Shown here: positions 1-7,254 of the stretch, one piece after another
How the letters are laid out: every line of letters begins with the position of its first letter
How positions within the stretch are numbered: position 1 is the first letter of the stretch
Assembly: GCF_030505195.1 (NCBI RefSeq)
Contig: NZ_CP129672.1
Coordinates: 5,366,501-5,430,500 of the forward strand
DNA length: 64,000 nt
Source: Comamonas testosteroni
Lineage (GTDB): Bacteria; Pseudomonadota; Gammaproteobacteria; Burkholderiales; Burkholderiaceae_C
Reading direction: 5' to 3'
Program-made: the position numbers and the translations under genes
Notes under the pieces: model-generated
The model's input: only the letters and a program-made list of their open reading frames with translations
The model's database searches: none
Told to the model about the DNA's origin: nothing

Positions 1-255
1 GCCTCGAACAGCAACGGAAACCCTGTGTCCCCCTTTTGGCCGCATCCCGATTACGCGATTGCTTGTGCAGTTGGCGAATGGGCCGGCAATTCCCCAGAAA
101 GCATCGATATTCAGCATTTCCTGAGTCGTTGGCTTCCCGGTATGCGAAAGGACGGCATGCTTGTGGCCGTATTCCCCACGCCAACAATGCAGGGGATAGT
201 CGTTTCGCCGCACCAGTTGCAAAGCGATATTGAAGAAGAACTGTCGTGCCTTTAG
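1..255 (+). CDS. DUF2750 family protein, 5' end outside window
   Basis: The reading frame is open from base 1, so the gene begins upstream of the window. About 84 C-terminal residues are visible. They carry the pattern I associate with DUF2750 proteins: a proline/tryptophan-rich stretch (FWPHPDYAIACAVGEWAG), then SRWLPGMRKDG, a VFPTP strand and a basic/acidic tail ending in EEELSCL. The GTG at base 25 is an internal Val codon, not a start, because the homologous block seems to continue to its left. Function is unknown. The family is small and soluble and is usually found as a lone gene. It is followed by a 114-bp gap and a convergent BLUF gene. Confidence 0.6.
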   Translation, partial: ASNSNGNPVSPFWPHPDYAIACAVGEWAGNSPESIDIQHFLSRWLPGMRKDGMLVAVFPTPTMQGIVVSPHQLQSDIEEELSCL

Positions 256-369
256 TGAATGAAAGCAGTTTGAAATTCCGCTGCCAGCCGGCAGACGGCC
301 GTTTCGGAACGATGTTCGAGCCGGCGCAAATCAGGGTGCTTCAGCAACAAGGAAGTTCCATAGAAGCTG

Positions 370-768
370 CTATGCAGCATCCAACATTGGCAATAGTTGC
401 TGCAGGCAACTCATTGCGGCATCTCCGTCGACAACCCACATTTGGGCCAACGGCTCGGCATCTTCTACCGAGAGGTATGCCATGGTCCAACCGGAGAAAA
501 GGCGACTCGTTATGCCTCTTGCCTCGTGCTGCGGAGTGAAATTGGTATGGCGATTGTCCAGGGAGATCTTTTTGGCCAGTGCAACCACCTGCTGCTGAGG
601 GCCCTCCATGTATTGAACGAAGCGCTGACCGTCAAAAATCAAGATCCCTGTGATCCCATGGGCCTCATTGAAGCGGCGTGAGACTCTGGTGATATCTGCG
701 ACACAGCTCGTACTGGCGTCACTGGCGATTTCACTGTGATAAAGAAAACATCCGAGCAGGTGTTTCAA
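370..768 (-). CDS. BLUF-domain blue-light sensor
   Basis: This 132-residue protein is essentially one BLUF domain, a flavin-binding blue-light sensor fold. Residues known to form the flavin photocycle are visible: Tyr10 (FLYHSE), Asn34 (RRFNEAHGITG), Gln52 (RFVQYMEG), and Trp94/Met96 (FSGWTMAY). The photochemistry therefore looks intact. No output domain is attached, so it is a short-type BLUF that must act through a partner protein. It sits 9 bp downstream of the MHYT sensor gene on the same strand, and the two are probably co-transcribed. An Aer-like chemoreceptor is divergently placed beyond. Identification as BLUF is firm; the signalling partner is unknown. Confidence 0.9.
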   Translation of the reverse strand: MKHLLGCFLYHSEIASDASTSCVADITRVSRRFNEAHGITGILIFDGQRFVQYMEGPQQQVVALAKKISLDNRHTNFTPQHEARGITSRLFSGWTMAYLSVEDAEPLAQMWVVDGDAAMSCLQQLLPMLDAA

Positions 769-777
769 GATTGCCTC

Positions 778-1571
778 TTACTTTTTAGCGCTGCAAAGGT
801 GCGGTTGGTGCCGCTGTCGTGATCGTCTCAAGCCAGGTATCCAGAACCTATTTCTTGCAGACAGAGTTGGAGTGGTGATCAGCGGGCCCATCACAGCCAC
901 CACCATCGGCAGTCCAAGTGCGATAAGCACATACCTTCCCGAAGGACTTGCAAGGCGATTTGCCGTCGTGCAAATGAATTCCGCCGCACTCATGCCTGTG
1001 TAGTGCATGTTGCAAACGGCAAGGGCCATGATCGCCGCAGCAAGCAGGCGCATGCTTGTCTGTGCGGTATGAAATGCCAGCCACAGCGCCGCAGTTGCAG
1101 CCAGGAGAGCAATAAGCACAGACATGCGACTCGCTCATGGTTCCACTCCAGGTGGCCTCCAAAGCGCATGCCATACATGCCTAGGTAGTGCATGACAACT
1201 GCGCCCAGCCCAAGCATTGATCCGGCCAACAGCAAGCGACCAATGCTGCGCGGGTTGCGAGCCACGCTATGAAAAGCCAGAGCCGAGATTGTCATCGCGG
1301 CAATGAGCGACACGCCCGTCTCCGATACCGAGTAGCCGGTCTCAAGGTCCATGCGCAGCGCAAGCATGGCAATGAAATGCATCGACCATACGCCAATACC
1401 GCCAAGAGCAATCCCTGTGCTGCCGAGGCTCATCAGATAGCTCTGACGGTCATCAACCTTCGGTTCAAGTCCCTTGGCGTGGATCAGCGCAATGAAGGCT
1501 CCAATCATTGAAATCGCGTACGACAGTACAACCAATTCCATGCTGTAGCTGGTGCTGACCACTACATCCAT
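778..1571 (-). pseudogene. MHYT-domain membrane sensor, frameshifted
   Basis: MHYT domains are multi-helix integral-membrane sensors proposed to bind metal or gas ligands. Three copies of the signature are visible: WSMHFIAML and MHYLGMYGMRF in the first frame, NMHYTGMSA in the second. The first frame starts at ATG 1571, behind a good AGGAGAG ribosome site, and stays homologous to about base 1140. The remainder (from about 1125 to 778) lies in another frame, beginning MSVLIALLAA. A single-base indel near 1125-1140 explains this. Either the gene is broken or the read has an error. The C-terminal tail (RRSRQRHQPHLCSAKK) is atypical. No GGDEF, EAL or kinase output domain is attached. The BLUF gene follows 9 bp downstream. 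Confidence 0.75.
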
Positions 1572-1661
1572 GATGCCTCTCCTGGTTGCCGAACAAGAAG
1601 AATCCAGAATTTGCAAATTGACTTGTATCAAATTAATTCAAAGCCATCAAGATGATTTTAT

Positions 1662-1705
1662 GAATCAGATCTGATTCGATGCTAATCAGATACATCAGAT
1701 CTGAT
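1662..1705. promoter_or_regulatory. twin palindromes upstream of chemoreceptor
   Basis: GAATCAGATCTGATTC (1662-1677) is a perfect 16-bp palindrome. ATCAGATCTGAT recurs at 1694-1705, and an extra half site AATCAGAT lies at 1684-1691. The two palindromes share the same 12-bp core and are 30 bp apart, about three helical turns. They lie between the divergent MHYT/BLUF unit (start 1571) and the chemoreceptor (start 1860), a natural place for an operator serving both. The cognate regulator is not known. Confidence 0.5.
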
Positions 1706-1859
1706 CTATATTCAAAAATTGAGACAAATCAAAGAATATGTAAGCACTTGATACGAGAAAGCGCTCAAGGAGCGATCGCACGGGTGCCCAAGGCGTACTG
1801 GCTTCACTCAATCTGGGCGGTATCTCGTTCCGTCAGGCCATTGACCACAGAAGGCACAT

Positions 1860-3404
1860 ATGAGAGTGAACGCACCGGTAACTCAGCGGGAGTACAGCTT
1901 TGATGAGCATGCAACTCTGATGTCCACCACGGACACAGAGAGCTACATCAAATATGCCAATCAGGCGTTCATGGAGGTCAGCGGCTTCGAGCCGCAGGAG
2001 ATCCTCGGCCAGACGCACAATCTGGTGCGCCACCCGGACATGCCCCCGGCCGCTTTTGCCGACATGTGGGCCACCCTCAAAAGCGGCGAGCCCTGGAGTG
2101 CACTGGTCAAGAACCGGCGCAAGAACGGGGACCACTACTGGGTTCGGGCCAATGCCATTCCCATCATCCGCAATGACAAGGCCAAGGGCTATATGTCGGT
2201 GCGCACGCAGCCCGAGCGCAAAGAGGTCGAGGCGGCGCAAAAGCTGTATGAGTCCATGCATGACAAGGGCGCTGCCGCCCCCGAGCTGCACAAGGGCATA
2301 GTCTCCAAGAAGGGGCTGGGGAAGGTGCTGTCGATCTGGCGGCACATGGGGGTGCGCCGGCGCATTCGCCTGAACTCCCTGGCCTTGTGGAGCTCCCTGG
2401 TCCTTGGTGCCTGGCTGCTGGGTCAAAGCCAGATGCAGTTTTTGTCGATGGCGGCCTTCATGACGGTGGCGCTGATGGTGATGACGCTGCTGCTGGAGAG
2501 CCAGTTCGCCACGCCGCTGGAGCTGCTCAAGCGCCAGTCGCTGAATGTGGCAACCGGCAACAACCGGCAGACCGAATACTTGCAGCGCACGGATGAGATC
2601 GGCACCACGCTGCGCACGGTCAACCAGATCGGTCTCATGTTTCGCTGGCTGGTGGACGATGTGAATCAGCAGGCGCTCAATGTTCAGCAGGCCTGTAACG
2701 AGATCGAGCAGGGCAACAGCTATCTGCACGGGCAGACCGAGCAGCTGGCGGTGAATGTGGCCCAGACCTCTGCGTCCATGGAGCAGATCACGGCCCGGGT
2801 TCAATCCAGCGCCGATACGGCACAAAAAGCCGGTGTGCTTGCCAGCGAAGCCAGCGCGGCGGCCTTGCGCGGGGGGCAGTCCATGGATCAGATCGTCTCC
2901 ACCATGGAGTCCATCACGGCCAACTCCCGCCGCATTGCCGACATCGTCGGCGTGATTGACAGCATTGCGTTTCAAACCAATTTGCTGGCGCTGAATGCGG
3001 CTGTGGAAGCCGCCCGCGCGGGCGAGCATGGCAGGGGGTTTGCCGTGGTTGCCGGTGAGGTGCGAGCCTTGGCTCAGCGCAGCGCCGATGCAGCCAAGGA
3101 GATCAAGACGCTGATTCAGGCCAGCACGGCCACCATCGAGGCCGGCTCTTTGGTGGTCGGAGATGCGGGGAGCAACATTGGTGAGATCGTCTCCCAGGCG
3201 CGCAGCGTTGCGGACTTCATTGCCGAGATCAGCAAGGCCACGCGTGAGCAGAGCGAGGAGATCAGCCAGGTCGGCAAGTCGGTGGCGGACATGGACTATC
3301 TGACGCAGCAGAACGCGCAGTTGGTGACCCAGGGGGCGCAGGCGTCCAGCAGCATGCAATGGCAGGTGAAAAATCTCGTGGAAGCGATTGGCGTGTTTCG
3401 GTAA
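1860..3404 (+). CDS. PAS-domain methyl-accepting chemotaxis protein (Aer-like)
   Basis: This 514-residue energy- or redox-taxis transducer has an N-terminal PAS domain (about residues 9-120; [13 protein letters not shown] is the typical Aer PAS segment, expected to bind FAD). Two closely spaced membrane helices follow (about 172-214), then a HAMP-like region and a long cytoplasmic signalling coiled coil. The hairpin tip is canonical ([20 protein letters not shown]). It lacks a periplasmic sensory domain, as in Aer. It would signal to CheA/CheW at the cell pole. The methylation helices look present, but the protein has no C-terminal NWETF-type CheR-docking pentapeptide. It lies downstream of the twin palindromes and ends 78 bp before the convergent deacetylase gene. 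Confidence 0.92.
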   Translation: MRVNAPVTQREYSFDEHATLMSTTDTESYIKYANQAFMEVSGFEPQEILGQTHNLVRHPDMPPAAFADMWATLKSGEPWSALVKNRRKNGDHYWVRANAIPIIRNDKAKGYMSVRTQPERKEVEAAQKLYESMHDKGAAAPELHKGIVSKKGLGKVLSIWRHMGVRRRIRLNSLALWSSLVLGAWLLGQSQMQFLSMAAFMTVALMVMTLLLESQFATPLELLKRQSLNVATGNNRQTEYLQRTDEIGTTLRTVNQIGLMFRWLVDDVNQQALNVQQACNEIEQGNSYLHGQTEQLAVNVAQTSASMEQITARVQSSADTAQKAGVLASEASAAALRGGQSMDQIVSTMESITANSRRIADIVGVIDSIAFQTNLLALNAAVEAARAGEHGRGFAVVAGEVRALAQRSADAAKEIKTLIQASTATIEAGSLVVGDAGSNIGEIVSQARSVADFIAEISKATREQSEEISQVGKSVADMDYLTQQNAQLVTQGAQASSSMQWQVKNLVEAIGVFR

Positions 3405-3482
3405 GCGGCCGCACCAGCGAACAATCCTGACCACTGCTTCCGGGCGGTGGGCGACCGTCTCGGAACGGCCCCAAGAGGACGG

Positions 3483-4394
3483 CTAGGGTATTAGTGACTC
3501 CAAGCGGAGCTTGGGCTCTTCATAGGCCGAGTCCTCGGCGGGATAGCGCAGGCCTGAAATGCCGCGCGCTTTTGCGCTTGCCCATACGACGCTTTCGCCA
3601 GCAGGCAATGTGTCAGGTTGCGAAGAATAGACAGGATCTTTGAATGCGGTTGTTGCTGGTACGAACGTCCAGCCTTGCTTGCGAAAGGCCGAAACGATAT
3701 CAGGCAAGGCTGCCGCATTGATCTCATTGGTGTGCAGCAGCATCACATGCGCAGGGCTTCGACCAAGTACCTGCCTGGCCAGGCCTTCATAGTAAGTAGC
3801 CCGGTCAAGCAAGTGTTCAATGTAGGCCAACTTGACCCGGACAGCCTTGTCGTGCGAAGCCGCTCGTAGAAGCGAGGAATAGATCTGGTTGTAGTACCAA
3901 TCGCTGGCATCAATGGAGACTGGTGCCGGTCTATATCCATTTGATTTCATCCAGGACCGGATGCCGTCACGCTTTTCCGCCGTATCACCTTCTTTCAGGT
4001 AAGGAAAACGAAGCATCGGCACCCAAGTCGGAATGTGACGCAGAGCCGCATCGGCCTTTTTCACATCCACTATGAATTCGCTCAGTGTCGTCTCGGGGGA
4101 TGCAAGACTGCGGTGTGTCGCCGTATGGTTGCCTACGGCATGACCTGCCTTGGCCCAATCCATGATGAGCCCCATCCCTTGATCACCGCCTATGCGAATG
4201 AGCGAGGGGAATACCATCGCTGTGATGCCGGAGTCTTTGAGGCTGGAAATGATCTGCTGATTCCAAACTTGCGCCTGGACCTGCTTGTCGGGGTTCAGAC
4301 CATCGTCAAAGGTCAAACTCAACGTCTGGGCAAAGCCCAGGGATGAAAAAAGAAGAACGGCCAGCGATGCAATAGCGCGAAGAATGGTTGACAT
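3483..4394 (-). CDS. secreted polysaccharide deacetylase family protein
   Basis: This 303-residue NodB-type carbohydrate esterase (CE4) has an N-terminal signal peptide of about 22 residues ending at FAQ. The metal and catalytic motifs are in order: TFDDG (motif 1, catalytic base and metal Asp), NHTATHRSL (motif 2, the two metal His), RFPYL (motif 3), DASDWYY (motif 4) and LLHTNE (motif 5, His). It probably removes N- or O-acetyl groups from a cell-wall or exopolysaccharide substrate in the periplasm. The substrate cannot be told from sequence. It is a monocistronic gene, convergent with the chemoreceptor. The C-terminal 40 residues extend past the usual core. Confidence 0.88.
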   Translation of the reverse strand: MSTILRAIASLAVLLFSSLGFAQTLSLTFDDGLNPDKQVQAQVWNQQIISSLKDSGITAMVFPSLIRIGGDQGMGLIMDWAKAGHAVGNHTATHRSLASPETTLSEFIVDVKKADAALRHIPTWVPMLRFPYLKEGDTAEKRDGIRSWMKSNGYRPAPVSIDASDWYYNQIYSSLLRAASHDKAVRVKLAYIEHLLDRATYYEGLARQVLGRSPAHVMLLHTNEINAAALPDIVSAFRKQGWTFVPATTAFKDPVYSSQPDTLPAGESVVWASAKARGISGLRYPAEDSAYEEPKLRLESLIP

Positions 4395-4485
4395 TAGAGC
4401 CTATGAAACACGCGTGCACTGAACCTGCAAGTCGTTGACTGAGAATAGACCCATGCAGACGTCCGAGGATGTCTGCTGGTTGTCC

Positions 4486-4926
4486 CTAGGTGTTATCACT
4501 GCCAGAGCGCACAAAAGAATTACGACGAATGTCCGTCCTCAACTTCCATCCTCTGCCTTCCCAATAGCCGTGGGCAGAATGGTTCTCCTGAAGAACATCG
4601 ATGTGACTCTTGTGAATGCCGAGCCTTTCAAGTCCTTCCAGGCAGCCCTCGACCAAGCGGGAAGCAATGCCGCGTTTGCGATGTGTGGGCAGGACTACGA
4701 GGTGCTGCAAGTAGCCGCGACGACCATTGTGGCCTGACATGATGCATCCGACGATATGGTCGCCTTCTAACGCAACGAAGCTCAAATCGGGGTTGCTCAA
4801 CAAGTAGCGCTGAGTAGCTTCCCGTGAACCTGCATCCCGACAAGTAACCCCGTCTGTTTTCTTCATCATTGCGGTGACGCTGTCGTAGTCCCCAATGCCC
4901 ATTGGTCGGATAGATATCTGATTCAT
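4486..4926 (-). CDS. GNAT family N-acetyltransferase
   Basis: A 146-residue Gcn5-related acetyltransferase. It has an N-terminal IRPMGIGDYDSV strand-helix start, a central FVALEGDHIVGCIMSGHNGRRGYLQHLVVLP beta hairpin (positions about 50-80), and the acetyl-CoA pyrophosphate loop RKRGIASRLV (the R/Q-x-x-G-x-G/A pattern). The C-terminal part, HGYWEGRGWKL, matches the family's usual Y-x-x-x-G-F/W. The substrate is unknown; most such single-domain enzymes act on small amines, antibiotics or protein N-termini. It is transcribed alone, with 90 bp to the next gene and 213 bp upstream to the Imm1 gene. Confidence 0.85.
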   Translation of the reverse strand: MNQISIRPMGIGDYDSVTAMMKKTDGVTCRDAGSREATQRYLLSNPDLSFVALEGDHIVGCIMSGHNGRRGYLQHLVVLPTHRKRGIASRLVEGCLEGLERLGIHKSHIDVLQENHSAHGYWEGRGWKLRTDIRRNSFVRSGSDNT

Positions 4927-5139
4927 GGTGCTAGGGCAGTAGGGCAGCTCTCTCTACTGTCTCCAATTTCTGGCAGTCCAAAGGCGAGAGCACATTCTGC
5001 TTGAAACACGTGGACTGCTTTTGGCCGAGAGTTGCTGTCTCTGTTCGACCCAGAGCAGTCCACTAGCGTGTACGCAAAGGACTAAATAGCCCAAGCCATC
5101 AGCTGTCATTGACTGTATGCAACGGGAGCGTCTTCACAG

Positions 5140-5514
5140 TCAGTCTTCTTTCCACAAGATCGATTCGGGTCTTGCACCAGCATTCTCAAAGAAAAATGCG
5201 AATGCCTCATAGCACTGCCTGACGTCAATACACCACGCGAGAGGATACTCATCGCATTGCCCATTCGCAAGACGGTACTCCACGATGGTCTCGCAGTTGG
5301 TCCCTGACCGGGAAGAGAAACCACTATCTCCTGCTTGCCGCAGATACATAAGCCACGCATGGCCGCCATTCCGAAGCATGCAGAGTGAAGGGCCATTGGA
5401 AGATGTAGCCCACAGCTCAAATTCCGGCGTTTTGTTGTACTGACTAAGCAGCCGACTCATGTGGTCGGTCGATGTCACCAGTTGGGATTCGCCATTGAAA
5501 TCAAAGGTAATCAT
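5140..5514 (-). CDS. Imm1-family immunity protein, orphan
   Basis: This 124-residue protein fits the Imm1 immunity family of polymorphic toxin systems. Visible hallmarks are SLCMLRNGGHAWLMYLR, the later VEYRLANGQCDEYP (the family's GQ...P motif), and the C-terminal GARPESILWKED (G-x-RP-x-x-I-x-W). Such proteins bind and neutralise the C-terminal toxin tip of a CdiA, Rhs or other secreted effector. No toxin gene lies beside it: the neighbours are an acetyltransferase and a nucleotidyltransferase. The only large effector in the window is 20 kb away and has lost its tip. It may be an orphan protecting against neighbours' toxins. Start chosen at the ATG with no strong ribosome site. Confidence 0.72.
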   Translation of the reverse strand: MITFDFNGESQLVTSTDHMSRLLSQYNKTPEFELWATSSNGPSLCMLRNGGHAWLMYLRQAGDSGFSSRSGTNCETIVEYRLANGQCDEYPLAWCIDVRQCYEAFAFFFENAGARPESILWKED

Positions 5515-5584
5515 CTAGTCGCCATTACGTGTGATGTATCCATCGGTTGAATCCATAGCCGGTTGCTGCCGTCGCTGTGTAGCT

Positions 5585-6370
5585 CTAAGCAGTCGCGGAT
5601 GAGCACTGGAGCTGTTGCATCCAGTCAACAAAGAACACCAGCCTCAGATTGAAAGCGTCGTTCGTTGCCGAGGGCGTTTTCGCATGTTCAAGGAAGAATT
5701 CCATTTGTTCGGCCATTTCAGGAAACCGGCCCGAGAAAAAATTGGCGTATTCCTCCAGAGATTCAGGCCATAGTCGGTCTGCCTCAAGGCGCAGGACGTT
5801 GGTTGCGCGAACCAGCTTTTTTGCGGCCTCTTTTTTCAGCCGTTTCGTTGCGTTTTCGTCATGTGCTTGAGAGATACGCATCACGTAGTCACGGAGAACC
5901 TGGGCATAGTCTTCATTGACGGCTTTCGCAACTGCGGGTGAGGGCTGAAATGCCTGAAACCGACGTGCCAGATCGGAACCGTAAATACAGCGGCACTCAT
6001 GCTTGAGCCAATAGCCCCAGCTATACAAATTGGCCGGGTTCAGTACATCCTCAAGCACACCTAGATCCAAATCGACCTTGGTGACTTCAGGATGGCCAGC
6101 TTCCAGGTTGGAACGGACACGCTCAAGAGATTCAGCCTCTGGTGTGGAAAGCGGTCTCGACAGCACCAACGTCAAATCCAGGTCCGACTTTCCGGGCTGG
6201 GCCATCGCTCTGGGCACGCTGCCGTACAGATACAGGCTGTCGAGGAGTGCCCCGAGCTCCTGCACTAGACTGTCACGCGCATCGTCAATCAGGTTGATGA
6301 ACTCCGGTTGTAGAGGTTTGACAGGGAGAACTTTGATGAAGGTGGGAGCGGCGTCAAGACAGCTTTTCAT
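5585..6370 (-). CDS. nucleotidyltransferase-domain protein
   Basis: This 261-residue protein has a polymerase-beta-like nucleotidyltransferase fold at its N-terminus. It shows YLYGSVPRAMAQPGKSDLDL (the GS...SDLDL metal-binding motif, about residues 48-67) and a third carboxylate in KVDLDLGVLED. The C-terminal half is helical and resembles the substrate-binding part of aminoglycoside-nucleotidyltransferase-like proteins. Transfer of a nucleotide to a small molecule or protein is likely; substrate unknown. The second G of the classic GSxxRG is replaced (PRAMA), so activity is plausible but not certain. It is not in an obvious toxin-antitoxin pair. Confidence 0.75.
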   Translation of the reverse strand: MKSCLDAAPTFIKVLPVKPLQPEFINLIDDARDSLVQELGALLDSLYLYGSVPRAMAQPGKSDLDLTLVLSRPLSTPEAESLERVRSNLEAGHPEVTKVDLDLGVLEDVLNPANLYSWGYWLKHECRCIYGSDLARRFQAFQPSPAVAKAVNEDYAQVLRDYVMRISQAHDENATKRLKKEAAKKLVRATNVLRLEADRLWPESLEEYANFFSGRFPEMAEQMEFFLEHAKTPSATNDAFNLRLVFFVDWMQQLQCSSATA

Positions 6371-6804
6371 CGGGCAAGGATAGCGCAGTGGTTCACTCTA
6401 GTGGCGCCTGGGCGGCGGCAGCCAACGACAAGGTGCTGCTTGCAGCTGTCGCCAATGGTCGACGCAAACGTTGATTTCTTACGTGAAGTGACCGGCACCG
6501 AGAAGGTGTGCGGAGTTCAACATCTTTTCAGGCAGTGCGGATCGCTTGCGCGCATGTCACGGACACGCCTGCGTGCTCGCCCTGTAAAGCTCAGCCCATG
6601 AATGTCTGCCTCTGGAATGCTGGCACGGCCGACTGCTTGGCAGAACAGAGGCTTTGCAACGGTCACCATCGCTCAAAACTGCGATTTTTCTGTTGTGAGC
6701 ACTTTCGAGGACGCGGCCGCACACGGCTGCATCTCCTCGATAGCGCAAAGTAACGAGAAATCGACAACTCTAGGCCTACGTCGCAGGCCTCATAATGCGC
6801 AACC
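6371..6804. other. intergenic region without a convincing gene
   Basis: This 434-bp gap precedes the siderophore-uptake block. Short reading frames exist on both strands but none has a ribosome site together with recognisable protein character. I searched by eye for a Fur box near the 6805 start and found no good match. It presumably holds the promoter of the DUF2946-receptor-PepSY operon. Confidence 0.5.
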
Positions 6805-7164
6805 ATGCAAGCGCTGCGTAACTCCCTGTCACTGATCCGCCTGGTTCTGGCGTGGTTCATGCTGACGTTGAGTATTGCAATGGCTTCGCCCATAGTGCAT
6901 CCAAAAGCCATCGAGGTGGTCTGTACCTCAAGTGGCAGCATGCAGGTGATCGTGCTTGATGAGGACGGCGAGGCCGCGCCAGGGCTGCATCATTCGTTGG
7001 ACTGTCCCTTGTGTCTGACCATCGCGGCCCCGCCGACCTATTCATCACCGCATCTTGAGCAGCCACAGCCGCTCGGCTTGGCGCTACAGTCTGTAGTTTC
7101 AGCGCGCATTGCCGCGCTGGTGGGGGCACCTTTGCCCCCGCGAGGGCCTCCAACACTCGTGTAA
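6805..7164 (+). CDS. DUF2946 family protein
   Basis: A 119-residue exported or membrane-anchored small protein. A hydrophobic N-terminal segment (about residues 9-28, LIRLVLAWFMLTLSIAMA) is followed by a periplasmic part containing LHHSLDCPLC. This H-x-x-x-DCPLC signature is the mark of DUF2946. In proteobacteria these proteins commonly stand just before TonB-dependent receptors for metals or siderophores, as here, where the receptor starts 90 bp downstream. The His/Cys motif suggests metal binding, but the role is not established. Probably the first gene of a three-gene operon. Confidence 0.75.
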   Translation: MQALRNSLSLIRLVLAWFMLTLSIAMASPIVHPKAIEVVCTSSGSMQVIVLDEDGEAAPGLHHSLDCPLCLTIAAPPTYSSPHLEQPQPLGLALQSVVSARIAALVGAPLPPRGPPTLV

Positions 7165-7254
7165 GTCCACTGTGCCGCCAATCGATGGCGGAGACAGCCT
7201 ATTGCCGTCGGGCCCAGTCCTGCACGGCCGATTTCACTTGCACGCAGATAGTTC

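Noticed and set aside
1125..1140. Programmed frameshift in the MHYT gene
   Set aside because: No slippery heptamer or downstream structure is visible at the junction; a simple indel is more likely.
1833..3434. 533-codon minus-strand frame opposite the Aer-like receptor
   Set aside because: Antisense composition (His/Arg/Leu-rich) and no motifs; the receptor on the plus strand is certain.
6371..6804. Fur box upstream of the siderophore operon
   Set aside because: No 19-bp sequence close to the classical GATAATGATAATCATTATC consensus was found by eye.
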